Positions 56,345 to 64,000 of a DNA stretch of 64,000 bases are shown here, in pieces. The stretch comes from AP-15 sp963787425 (GTDB taxonomy: Bacteria; Pseudomonadota; Alphaproteobacteria; ATCC43930; CGMCC-115725), in assembly GCA_963787425.1 (NCBI GenBank), contig CAWBCV010000001.1:1364001-1428000 (forward strand). The letters are read 5' to 3'. Positions within the stretch are counted from its first letter, which is position 1. The number at the start of each line of letters is the position of its first letter. Both the position numbers and the translations under genes were made by a program. The notes beneath the pieces are model-generated. The model did not search any database. It was given only the letters and a program-made list of their open reading frames with translations, and was not told the origin of the DNA.

Positions 56345-56694
56345 CGGGAAGGCGAGCGTGGACACTGCGGTATTTCTCGACGGTCTCGGGGTGCAGCATA
56401 CGAGCAGGTGTTTTGCCGGAGCTGACCGCTGAGGATCTCAAGGATTTGGATGTGAGCCTCGCTGGCCATCGGGGCAAGCTGCTCGGGGGCAATTGCGGCC
56501 CTGCGCAGCGGCGTCGGTCTGGTATCCAACTCGCCGGTAGCCGCGTCCACGGTCGAACGCCGACAGCTGACGGTGATGTTCTGTGATCTGGTCGGCTCGA
56601 CCGAGCTCCCGCGCAGCTGGATCCGGAGGACCTACGCGAGGTCATCGCCGCGTATCATCGCGCCGTAGCCGATTGCTGTAGCCCAGCTCGCCGT
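56345..56694 (+). pseudogene. SAM-domain adenylate cyclase remnant
   Basis: Fragments in order: VDTAVFLDGLGVQHT, LPELTAEDLKDLDVSLAGHR (a SAM-like domain), then VERRQLTVMFCDLVGSTE, the metal-binding opening of a class III cyclase, and after a frameshift QLDPEDLREVIAAYHRAVAD. Three frames are involved and the rest of the catalytic domain is lost. Confidence 0.65.
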
Positions 56695-57051
56695 CCTCGT
56701 GGGGATGATGACAGGCCAGCGCGGCCGAAAGGCCTTGCCGGTCTGCCGCGCCTTTCCTGAATCTCGCGGATCTCCAGGACGCAGTGCTCCAAGGTGGCGG
56801 TCGTCGCCGAGCCTCGCGAGCAGCCGACGACGCTCTGATGCCCCCTCTGGTGCCGTCATCAAACCGCTCCCCGGCACTTAAATCCCTGCGCAGCTTTGGC
56901 TGCATCGCGGGCGCGAGCTGGCTATGATACGGTCGCGAGGGCACGAACCCCGGCGATCGTCATGCTGCCGTGGGGCCCCGGGAGTTCGGGCTTGGTGGGT
57001 CCGCACACACGACGTGTCGGACAGGCACATCTGGTGAGAGGAGACGCGAAA

Positions 57052-57513
57052 ATGATGTCGGAACAGCCACAGCCACAGCGGATGGAGCAGACAATGCCCG
57101 AGGACGGCGGCGGATGGCACCACGTCAAAGCCGGGCCGCATCTGAACATAATGTTCCACCCCAACCGGCAATTGCTCGGCCGGGAGCCGGACGACATCAA
57201 ACGGCCCTCGATCGTGGTCGCTGTCGCGGGCAAGCGGGAGCAAGCGCTCCGCTTCGATCCCTTCAGCGTAGGTGGTCACTATCACATCCGCCCGAGCCAG
57301 CGTGGCAGGCAGCTTCCGCTTTGGGTCGAGGAGGGGCAGAAGCCGCTCGACGTCGCCCTGACGTTCTTCGAAAAGCCGTTGCGGTTCCGCGGACTCCTCG
57401 CCCAAGCCGAAGAGGACGATGTGGCGTCGCGGCTGGATGACACCGACCTGACCAGTGCCGCCCGGCAGATCCGGGAACTCCACGCTGCTGCAGGACACAA
57501 GCCGGCCGCTTGA
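57052..57513 (+). CDS. Conserved hypothetical protein upstream of the 2HCT transporter
   Basis: 153 residues from the ATG at 57052 (GAGGAGA upstream; a longer frame opens at 56896). Acidic and soluble: GGWHHVKAGPHLNIMFHPNR, RPSIVVAVAGKREQALRFDP and RLDDTDLTSAARQIRELHAA. No known motif. It lies 140 bases before the transporter on the same strand and may be co-regulated. Confidence 0.6.
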   Translation: MMSEQPQPQRMEQTMPEDGGGWHHVKAGPHLNIMFHPNRQLLGREPDDIKRPSIVVAVAGKREQALRFDPFSVGGHYHIRPSQRGRQLPLWVEEGQKPLDVALTFFEKPLRFRGLLAQAEEDDVASRLDDTDLTSAARQIRELHAAAGHKPAA

Positions 57514-57652
57514 TTGCGAGGAGCAAGCCGTCTCGGGCGCGAGGAAGCGGCCAGCTTGACCGCCACAACGGGCACCGTGCAAATTTGCGCAGCCCCAGAC
57601 GGAAAAACGGCCCCAACCGAACAGAGAGACCTGAACTAAAGAGGGGTAAATT

Positions 57653-59005
57653 TTGGCCCAGGACACACAGAGTTTGAAGCTTGCCGGGCCAGGCGCGGCC
57701 GCGGCTGCGGGCTTCTGGCCGACCGGCTGGTGGTCAATCGTCGATTTCAAGATCGGCATCGTCCCCCTGCCGGTCTTCGTGATTTTGCTCGCAGTGATCG
57801 CCCTCTATGCGCTCACGGGGAGCGTGCCTTCCGACATTCTGATGGCTATCGTCTTGCTGTCGATGGGCGGCTTCGCCTGTGCCGAATTGGGCAAGCGCAT
57901 CCCGATCATCCGAAATATCGGCGCCGCCGCGATTTTTGCCACTTTCATCCCCTCGTTCCTCGCCTTTCATCATCTGTTGCCGAACTCCATCCTCGGCTCG
58001 GTGGTGGAGTTCACCAAGAACTCCAATTTCCTGTACCTATTCATCTCCTGCATCATCGTCGGCAGCATTCTCGGTATGGATCGCGGTGTCCTGATTAAGG
58101 GCTTCCTTAAGATCTTCGTCCCGCTTGCCGCCGGGTCGATCAGCGGTGGGATCGTCGGCACGGTGGTCGGGATGCTCCTGGGGCTCGGGGCCTTCCACAC
58201 CTTCTTCTTCGTCGTCGTACCAATAATGGCAGGCGGCGTAGGGGAAGGGGCGATCCCTCTGTCGATCGGCTACGCGCAAATCTTGCATCAATCCCAAGGC
58301 GATTTATTCGCTCAGGTGCTTCCGCCGGTCATGCTTGGCAGCCTGACGGCAATTCTGCTGGCCGGAACTCTCAATTATGTCGGCAAAAGATTTCCGCGGC
58401 TGACCGGAGACGGCCATTTGCAGCCGGGCGGGCACGACGAATTGCTGCGGGAAGAAGAGGACCAAGGTGGCCAGGCGGACGTGACGACGATCGCGGCGGC
58501 CGTTGTTACTGCCGTGACCCTCTATCTGATTGGCGCGCTCACGCAGCGTCTCTTCAGCTTTCCTGCGCCGGTAGCGATGCTCATCATCGCGGTCCTGCTG
58601 AAGCTGGCGCGAGCGGTGTCGCCATCCCTGCAACAGGGCGCTTTTCAGGTCTACAAATTTTTCTCGACGGCGGTCACTTATCCGCTGCTGTTTGCGATCG
58701 GCGTTTCATTGACGCCTTGGGACAAGCTGGTCGCAGCTTTCACGCTGCCCTATCTCATTACCATCGTCTCGACGGTGGCGACGATCATCGCAACGGGGTT
58801 TGTGGTCGGGGGCTGGCTGAAGATGTATCCGATCGACACCGCCATCGTCACTGCCTGCCACAGTGGGCAGGGCGGCACCGGCGATATCGCCATTCTCACT
58901 GCGGCCAATCGGATGCAGCTCATGCCCTTTGCGCAGATCGCCACGCGCATCGGCGGGGCGATTACCGTGACGGTGGTACTGATCGTCTTGACGCAATTGG
59001 TTTAG
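57653..59005 (+). CDS. 2-hydroxycarboxylate transporter (2HCT/CitS family)
   Basis: An intact 450-residue membrane protein starting at a TTG with GAGGGG upstream. Two homologous halves with re-entrant loops are visible: GGVGEGAIPLSIGYAQILHQ in the first, and CHSGQGGTGDIAILTAANRM with the GGTGD motif in the second. Hydrophobic segments include VFVILLAVIALYALTGSVPS and FLYLFISCIIVGSILGMDRG. The family (CitS, MaeN) moves citrate, malate or lactate with Na+ or H+. No citrate lyase or malic enzyme gene adjoins it, so the substrate is open. Confidence 0.9.
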   Translation: MAQDTQSLKLAGPGAAAAAGFWPTGWWSIVDFKIGIVPLPVFVILLAVIALYALTGSVPSDILMAIVLLSMGGFACAELGKRIPIIRNIGAAAIFATFIPSFLAFHHLLPNSILGSVVEFTKNSNFLYLFISCIIVGSILGMDRGVLIKGFLKIFVPLAAGSISGGIVGTVVGMLLGLGAFHTFFFVVVPIMAGGVGEGAIPLSIGYAQILHQSQGDLFAQVLPPVMLGSLTAILLAGTLNYVGKRFPRLTGDGHLQPGGHDELLREEEDQGGQADVTTIAAAVVTAVTLYLIGALTQRLFSFPAPVAMLIIAVLLKLARAVSPSLQQGAFQVYKFFSTAVTYPLLFAIGVSLTPWDKLVAAFTLPYLITIVSTVATIIATGFVVGGWLKMYPIDTAIVTACHSGQGGTGDIAILTAANRMQLMPFAQIATRIGGAITVTVVLIVLTQLV

Positions 59006-59126
59006 CGTTGGCGGCTCAAGCGGAAATTCCACACGTCCTGGCAGGCCTCCGCGACTGAGGCCGCTACCAGATCAGCGTCAGTAACGGTTCCGGTACCCTA
59101 TATAGATCTCGGGTGGTGGGGCGGGG

Positions 59127-59531
59127 GTGAGCGGCGCGGCGCGCGATGAGGGTGGAACACGAGGCCACCTATACCTGGTGCGGTCGCCCATTGCTTTCGC
59201 GACGGTGGAGGTAAGAAGCAGCGCTTCTGCTGCACCGCGCATCGGTCGCGCTACTGGCTGGCGAGCGCTGCGCACATGGGCGTCACGGGTTTTCGATGCG
59301 GGGCTGATTTCAATCGACGATCTGAGGCGCCCTAATCCGAAAATGCTCGTCGGCGCGGCCAAAAGATCCGACGTCGCTACCCCGATCGCGGCGACCCGGA
59401 TCGGCAACCGTGTTGCATTGGCGCAAGCGATGGCGTTGGGGTTTGGCGTCATCGAAACCGCCCGTATGACCTCCGCAGCCGCGGAGATAAGTGCCCTTGC
59501 CGAAGAAATCCGCGGCGCGATCTCGGGTTAA
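59127..59531 (+). CDS. Possible ParA-like C-terminal domain protein
   Basis: 134 residues whose last half reads TRIGNRVALAQAMALGFGVI, ETARMTSAAAEISALAEEIR, resembling the C-terminal helices of ParA-type ATPases (TRIGxRVAxxxA...G). The N-terminal half is Arg/Ala-rich and not recognisable. There is no Walker motif, so if related to ParA it is a fragment. Confidence 0.4.
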   Translation: MSGAARDEGGTRGHLYLVRSPIAFATVEVRSSASAAPRIGRATGWRALRTWASRVFDAGLISIDDLRRPNPKMLVGAAKRSDVATPIAATRIGNRVALAQAMALGFGVIETARMTSAAAEISALAEEIRGAISG

Positions 59532-59672
59532 ACCCGCGGCTGAAGTCACAAATAAATCAGTTGTTCCAATGGGATGCCGAGATTTCTCACGCGGAACCGG
59601 AAGATGCTATGGGGCGGGCGACGAGGAAAAGTGGCAACTTCGTCGCTGGATCTAACCGATGGAGTTGCCGCG

Positions 59673-60836
59673 ATGCCCCAGCCGAACGACTTGAGCAGAT
59701 CCCTCGTCGCCCTGGACCAAAATAGCACGATCATTGCCGTCGTCGAGCTGAGCCAGTCGAGCTGGCTGGTTGGCGGCGTCGTTCCGGGTATTGAGCGTCA
59801 GCCGCGCAAGAAGCTGGAGCCGAGCCCCGAGCGGCTACTTGCGGTGCTGCCTCGCTGGCGGGATGAGGCGGTCAGGGCCGGCCGCACGATCACGTGGATT
59901 GCGCTGGCCTTCGAAGCCGGCCGCGATGGCTTCTGGCTGGCGCACTGGCTCGATGTGCGTGGGGTAGAGGCGCACGTGATCCATCCCTCGAGTGTCGCGG
60001 TATCACGGGAACATCGCCGGGCAAAGACCGACCGGCTCGACACCGAGTTGCTGAAGCGCGGGTTCTTGGGGTGGCTGCGTGGAGAACGGGGCCATTGCAG
60101 CATGGCGCGCGTGCCCACGATTGCCGAAGAGGACGCCAAGCGGCCGAACCGCGAGCGCGACTGCCTGGTGGGCGAACGCACGCGGATTGTGAACCGGATA
60201 AAGTCCACCCTGGCCCGGCTGGGCATTCGCAACTTCAAACCAACCCTGCGCAAGGCGGCCGAACGTCTGGCAACCGTGCACACTCCGGAGGGCATGCCGC
60301 TGCCGCCAAACACCTCGGCCGAGCTGCAGCGTGACATGGCGCGGCTGGGCTTTGTTGTCAGCCAGATCAGGCAGATCGAGGACGCTCGTCAGAAACGATT
60401 GGAGCAGGAGCCTGAGACCGGGTCCCACGCCATGGTTCGGAGGCTGGCCCGGATCGTTGGTGTTGGTGTCGAGACGGCTGATATGCTCGTGCATGAGGTG
60501 CTGTCACGGCCAATGCGTGACCGCAGAGCAGTAGCGCGCTACGCCGGCTTAACAGGCTCGCCGGATGAGAGCGGCGCGCAACGGCGCGAACAAGGGCTCG
60601 CCCGAGCCGGCAACGCCCGGGTCCGCCGCAGCATGGTCCAACTCGCCTGGCGCTTTCTGCGGTTTCAGAAGGAGAGCGCGCTGGCACTGTGGTACCGGGT
60701 CCGCACCGCTGATAGGCGTATGGGCACGCGCAAGACAATGATCGTCGCGCTGGCACGCAAACTGGTCATTGCGCTCTGGCGCTTTGTCACTACTGGCGAA
60801 CCACTGGAGGGCGTCGTCTTACGTCCAGCGTCCTGA
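59673..60836 (+). CDS. IS110-family transposase (copy Y)
   Basis: 387 residues from the ATG at 59673 (MPQPNDLSRSLVALDQNSTI; a longer frame opens at 59574). The N-terminal RuvC-like DEDD domain has FEAGRDGFWLAHWLDVRGVE and REHRRAKTDRLDTELLKRGF. The C-terminal Transposase_20 domain has ARIVGVGVETADMLVHEVLS, YAGLTGSPDESG and AGNARVRRSMVQLAWRFLRF. IS110 recombinases act with a guide RNA from the element's non-coding end. Confidence 0.93.
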   Translation: MPQPNDLSRSLVALDQNSTIIAVVELSQSSWLVGGVVPGIERQPRKKLEPSPERLLAVLPRWRDEAVRAGRTITWIALAFEAGRDGFWLAHWLDVRGVEAHVIHPSSVAVSREHRRAKTDRLDTELLKRGFLGWLRGERGHCSMARVPTIAEEDAKRPNRERDCLVGERTRIVNRIKSTLARLGIRNFKPTLRKAAERLATVHTPEGMPLPPNTSAELQRDMARLGFVVSQIRQIEDARQKRLEQEPETGSHAMVRRLARIVGVGVETADMLVHEVLSRPMRDRRAVARYAGLTGSPDESGAQRREQGLARAGNARVRRSMVQLAWRFLRFQKESALALWYRVRTADRRMGTRKTMIVALARKLVIALWRFVTTGEPLEGVVLRPAS

Positions 60837-60877
60837 AAGGGCTTACCGGAACGAGCACACCACTCAGCACCATTTTC

Positions 60878-61044
60878 GGCGCTCGCGCTGGCTCAGCACG
60901 ACTGCCGAATTGACGATCCGAGGTGGCGGGAAGCCGTATTCGAACATGGCACTTGATGCCGACCGGAAGAATGGGCCCGCCGCCCGGAGCTTCGCCGCCG
61001 ATGCGCATGACTGCATCATGGTCAGGATCAAACGACCCTACCGA
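60878..61044 (+). ncRNA. Candidate IS110 guide (bridge) RNA region, copy Y
   Basis: The non-coding segment after the transposase is conserved with 35030-35199 (ttcggcgctcgcgc, gacgatccgaggtggcggga, gatgcgcatgactgcatcat), with scattered substitutions between the two. A guide RNA is plausible. Not folded here. Confidence 0.35.
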
Positions 61045-61119
61045 ATACAGATCCTATGCAGTGGGGCGGCAAACTCTGGTAAGTCGACATCGCCCACCAC
61101 TGACCCGAGGGAGCTACCA

Positions 61120-62280
61120 ATGCATCACGCTACCACTATTCCTGTTCCAGAGCGGACCTGCAGCCGGGGAGACTGTGCCACTTTGTTTGTCTCGTTAGAG
61201 CTGAGTCGCTCGACGTGGGTTGCAACGGCGCTGGCGCCCGGCAGCAGGAAGATGTCGAAGCACACGCTCGTCGGCGGTGACGGGCGCAAACTGCTCGACC
61301 TTCTTGCGCGGCTCAAGACCAGAGCCGAGCAACGCATTGCAGCGCCGGTCAAGGTTGTGACGATCCAGGAAGTTGGACTCGATGGTTTTTGGATTCATCG
61401 CTTGCTCGAGGCCAACGGCGTCGAGAGCCACGTCGTCGATCCGGCGTCGATTGCCGTGCCCCGACGCCACCGGCGCGCCAAGACGGACGCGATCGACGGC
61501 GAGACGCTGCTGCGCACGCTAATGGCCTGGCAGCGAGGCGAGCCGCGGGTCTGCGCCATGACAGTGCCGCCAAGCCCAAGTGAAGAGGACCGCCGTCGGA
61601 TCTCGCGCGAGCGCGCGACGCTGCTGCGGGAGCGCATTCAGCACACGAACCGCATTCGAGGACTGCTGTTCGGCCAGGGGATCACCAACTACAATCCGCT
61701 GCACAAGAACCGCCGGGAATGTCTGGAAGAGCTGCGGACCGGAGACGGACGCTCGCTGCCAGCTCACCTCAAGTCGGAGATTCTTCGCGAGATCGACCGG
61801 CTCGAGTTGGTCTTACGCCAGATCGGCGAGGTCGAAGCTGAACGTGATGAAATGTTGCGGCCGGCGCAAGCGAGCTCTCCAGCTGCACTACTTATGCGGC
61901 TCAAGGGCATTGGCGCGGAGTTCGCCGCCGTGCTCTACCTTGAGGGTCTGTTCCGCCACTTTGAGAACCGACGGCAGTTGGCGGCCTATGCCGGCCTGGC
62001 TCCCAGTCCATGGAAGAGTGGCAGCATCGACCAAGAACAGGGTATCTCGAAGGCAGGCAATCCGCGTCTGCGCACCACAATGGTCGAGCTTGCCTGGATG
62101 TGGGTGAGATACCAGCCCGACAGTGCTCTCAGCTGTTGGTTCCGCCAGCGCGTTGGCTCCGAGCGCGGCCGGATCCGCCGCATCTCGATTGTCGCGCTCG
62201 CCCGCAAACTGCTCATCGCCCTCTCGAGATACGTCACCCATGGTGAGATCCCCGCGGGTGCTGTCATGAAGGCAGGCTGA
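61120..62280 (+). CDS. IS110-family transposase of a different element
   Basis: 386 residues from the ATG at 61120 (GGGAG upstream; a 5'-extended frame runs back to 60769 but crosses the end of copy Y). DEDD-domain motifs: LDGFWIHRLLEANGVESHVV, RHRRAKTDAIDGETLLRTLM. C-terminal domain: MRLKGIGAEFAAVLYLEGLF, YAGLAPSPWKSG, KAGNPRLRTTMVELAWMWVR. Only distantly related to copies X and Y. Intact. Confidence 0.92.
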   Translation: MHHATTIPVPERTCSRGDCATLFVSLELSRSTWVATALAPGSRKMSKHTLVGGDGRKLLDLLARLKTRAEQRIAAPVKVVTIQEVGLDGFWIHRLLEANGVESHVVDPASIAVPRRHRRAKTDAIDGETLLRTLMAWQRGEPRVCAMTVPPSPSEEDRRRISRERATLLRERIQHTNRIRGLLFGQGITNYNPLHKNRRECLEELRTGDGRSLPAHLKSEILREIDRLELVLRQIGEVEAERDEMLRPAQASSPAALLMRLKGIGAEFAAVLYLEGLFRHFENRRQLAAYAGLAPSPWKSGSIDQEQGISKAGNPRLRTTMVELAWMWVRYQPDSALSCWFRQRVGSERGRIRRISIVALARKLLIALSRYVTHGEIPAGAVMKAG

Positions 62281-62746
62281 AGGCATTCCCGAAGGCCGGA
62301 ATCATTATCGCGAGTTCCACGAGGCCTGATCAGCCCCGTTGGATCCGGGCGGGCGGACCGTCGCAAACAATGGCTGTGATATGCCGCAATACAGTGTGGA
62401 TCCGCCCTCCCGAGCCCGATGACCTCCAGAATGAGGGATTGTGGTGCCAGCCGTCTGGGAACGGCGACCGGATGTGAGGTTCTGCGGGCATCAAAGCCGC
62501 AGTCAATAGATGGGCTCGGGCCACGGATTCGATACAGCGAGATGTAGGCGGCCATCAAGAACCCTATGGATTTGCCGCTGCGCTTGGACGACGCTGGCGC
62601 GTCGCCCACAACTCCACAGGGGCCACATCGGTAAGTAGTCGATATCGGGTTAGGAAAAGAGACGAGCGAGGGCTGGCGCGGAGACCAATGAGGCAACCGG
62701 GGAAGCAGGTTTTCGGGGAGGCAACGCAATGCTTGCTTGACACCAG
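62281..62746 (+). other. Non-coding 3' flank of the second IS110-type gene
   Basis: Rich in short inverted repeats (for example tggatccgggcggg and tggatccgccctcccg). No gene. May contain this element's guide RNA and right end. Confidence 0.4.
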
Positions 62747-62756
62747 TTGCCCTCAT

Positions 62757-63030
62757 GTGAAGTCTGTGGCACGAAGATGCACCCCAATGGCGAGCTCCCC
62801 TCGGATCCTCAACAGATAGACAGGCACCGTCAGACGCTGAAGCTATGCAGAAAGAAAGCCCCTGTCGCCGTTCATCATCGCTCCGCGTGCTCAGGCGTCA
62901 AAGCCTGCCCCGGCGAAGGCCGGGGGCGCTGCGAAACACAAGCGACGCTAGGCGGCAAGCCGCCAAGCTTTGCTACCGTTTCGGTCCCTTGACCCCTTCC
63001 GCTCGCTCCGCGAACCTGACCGCAGGCGAC
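62757..63030. repeat. Dispersed repeat, copy 2
   Basis: Partner of 35190-35450. It begins with coding-like DNA (CEVCGTKMHPNGELPSDPQQ from a frame starting 62747, a zinc-ribbon-like start) and passes into cgctgcgaaacacaagcgac, gctaggcggcaagccgccaa and accgcaggcgacggg. Palindromic block gccccggcgaaggccggggg inside. Confidence 0.7.
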
Positions 63031-63126
63031 GGGACGAAGAACGGCTTTCCAGGTAGGGTCGAGGACTGGCGCGCCAGTTGGCCGGGGTATCCCGACCGTG
63101 CCACGTTTCCAGCCCCCTCCACGTCG

Positions 63127-63160
63127 CACGCAGCATGCGGATTTCCCGCACTGCGCGCCC
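63127..63160 (-). ncRNA. Group II intron domain V
   Basis: On the minus strand, gcagtgcgg, a gaaa tetraloop and tccgcatgctgc form the hairpin with internal bulge typical of domain V, just downstream of the intron-encoded protein. This is the catalytic core of the ribozyme, so the intron 3' end should lie near 63080-63110. Confidence 0.6.
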
Positions 63161-63193
63161 CCATTTGCTTCACGTCAGGGCTTATGGGACCTA

Positions 63194-64000
63194 TCATACC
63201 GGGGCAACTTTCGGTCGGTCATGTCGCACTCGATAGCTGTTGAACAGCCTTAGAGTGTCGTACAGCCACGGCCTACTCCACCGCTCCCAGCCGAAGCCCT
63301 TTCGTTTCCGAGCCTGCGCCAGATGGCGCCTGACCTTCTTCTCTACCCAATCTCTGATGTAGGTGAAGCACTCGCTAGAGTTCCCCACCGCGAAGTAGTT
63401 GACCCACCCCCGTAGCATTGGATTGATCAGGCTTATCACCCTCTCAATCGGTTGCGACCGGTGTCGGCGAAATACCTGCTTGAGCTCCCGCAGCAGCGCC
63501 GTCCGCTTTTTGAGCTTGGGCGTGTAATGCGGCCGCATCACTCCGCGCAGACCGCGGAGGTAGCGGAAGTCAAACCCCAGAAAGCCGAAGTTCTCACCTC
63601 GTTCCAGGTCGACTCTGCGGCTCTTTTCATCATTGATTTCGACCTGCAGTTTGGCGAACTCCTCCCGTAGTCGCTTGTTCACTGCTCCAATCAGCCAGTC
63701 ATGACGTTTGTAGGCGTGGATCAAGACCACCAGGTCGTCAGCGAACCTCGCATATTCGACATTGGTGTACTTGCCGTTGCGTGTGACTTCCCGCGCTCGC
63801 TCCAGCATCTTGTCCACCTCATTGAGGTAGAGATTGCTGAGCAAGGGCGAGATCACGCCGCCTTGCGGAACACCCTTCTTGCCAGAGGCCTTGAGCATAA
63901 GTTTCAACAGATGCATGATGTCCTTGTCGTCGACCCGCTGAGCCACTTTCTCCAACAACCGGTCATGCCGGACATTGTCAAAGTAGGCTCGCAGATCAAA
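63194..64000 (-). CDS. ltrA: Group II intron reverse transcriptase/maturase (partial)
   Basis: The frame runs off the window edge; the start is outside. Present: DLRAYFDNVRHDRLLE (RT block 3, first catalytic Asp), GVPQGGVISPLLSNLYLNEV, the catalytic YARFADDLVVL, KSRRVDLERGENFGFLGFDF, and the maturase X/GIIM domain (LINPMLRGWVNYFAVG, WVEKKVRRHLAQARKRKGFG). It promotes splicing and retrohoming of its own intron. It has a normal C-terminus and no HNH endonuclease is visible in this part. Domain V lies just downstream. Confidence 0.9.
   Translation of the reverse strand, partial: FDLRAYFDNVRHDRLLEKVAQRVDDKDIMHLLKLMLKASGKKGVPQGGVISPLLSNLYLNEVDKMLERAREVTRNGKYTNVEYARFADDLVVLIHAYKRHDWLIGAVNKRLREEFAKLQVEINDEKSRRVDLERGENFGFLGFDFRYLRGLRGVMRPHYTPKLKKRTALLRELKQVFRRHRSQPIERVISLINPMLRGWVNYFAVGNSSECFTYIRDWVEKKVRRHLAQARKRKGFGWERWSRPWLYDTLRLFNSYRVRHDRPKVAPV

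Larger units (their letters stand above)
59613..61044 (+). mobile_element. IS110-family element, copy Y
   Basis: Bounds follow from similarity to copy X (atgctatgggg at the left, ctaccgaa at the right). The transposase is intact, so this copy could be the active one. Confidence 0.75.

Noticed and set aside
59096..59531. Metabolic partner gene for the 2HCT transporter
   Set aside because: The frame shows only a ParA-like tail, no lyase or malic enzyme motif.
61120..62280. A 503-aa start at 60769 for this transposase
   Set aside because: The extension crosses the end of IS110 copy Y and its C-terminal codons; the ATG at 61120 has a ribosome binding site.

Overview
The window looks like an accessory region of a GC-rich alphaproteobacterium, probably of the Hyphomicrobiales (Bradyrhizobium-like) or a related acid-soil group. 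The hints are the small conserved proteins, a MucR-type regulator remnant, ClpS, a ROSE-type RNA thermometer before hsp20, and a DUF2924/DUF3489/serine-recombinase cassette. Genus is not resolvable from sequence alone. I found no rRNA, complete tRNA or CRISPR array. Everything here comes from reading the sequence; no searches were run.

Layout. 1-9 kb: small conserved and secreted proteins plus a gene with an Mrr_N-like domain, split by an IS3 element that itself carries a second IS3 element. 9.3-11 kb: an intact radical SAM protein with a CsbD-like N-terminus. 11.9-15.7 kb: a replication-like module (DUF3631 gene split by a second IS3 copy, three 23-bp tandem repeats, a DnaA box in AT-rich DNA, TGTAGC repeats). 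15.7-22.2 kb: mucR and arylsulfotransferase remnants, an IS5 element, clpS, an AEC transporter, a GFA gene cut by a small inversion, and a frameshifted amino-acid-synthesis-like gene. 22.3-25.7 kb: a gene interrupted by an IS21 element. 25.9-35.2 kb: RlpA-like, IS66 and histidine-kinase remnants, a broken nuclease-STAND defence-like gene, a 501-aa protein of unknown family, and degenerate IS256, ABC-F and IS110 genes.

35.4-48 kb holds most of the intact housekeeping-type genes: an ABC membrane domain protein, a CBS protein, Hsp20 under a ROSE element, a broken pair of MoeA-type molybdenum cofactor genes, a rhodanese with a nonsense codon, a TetR regulator, and an MlaC-like lipid-binding protein. 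48-57 kb is again remnants: truncated IS110 and IS6, a fatty acid hydroxylase split by the third IS3 copy, epoxide hydrolase, alpha/beta hydrolase and cyclase fragments. 57-59 kb carries a conserved hypothetical protein and an intact 2-hydroxycarboxylate transporter. 59-64 kb has two IS110-family genes, dispersed repeats and the 3' part of a group II intron.

Overall the window is a mobile-element graveyard with islands of intact genes. Three near-identical 1480-bp IS3 copies each split a gene whose reading frame rejoins exactly when the element and one 3-bp duplication are removed, so those insertions are recent. Many other genes carry single-base frameshifts or one in-frame stop, usually consistent with a C-to-T change; decay and uncorrected sequencing error both remain possible.
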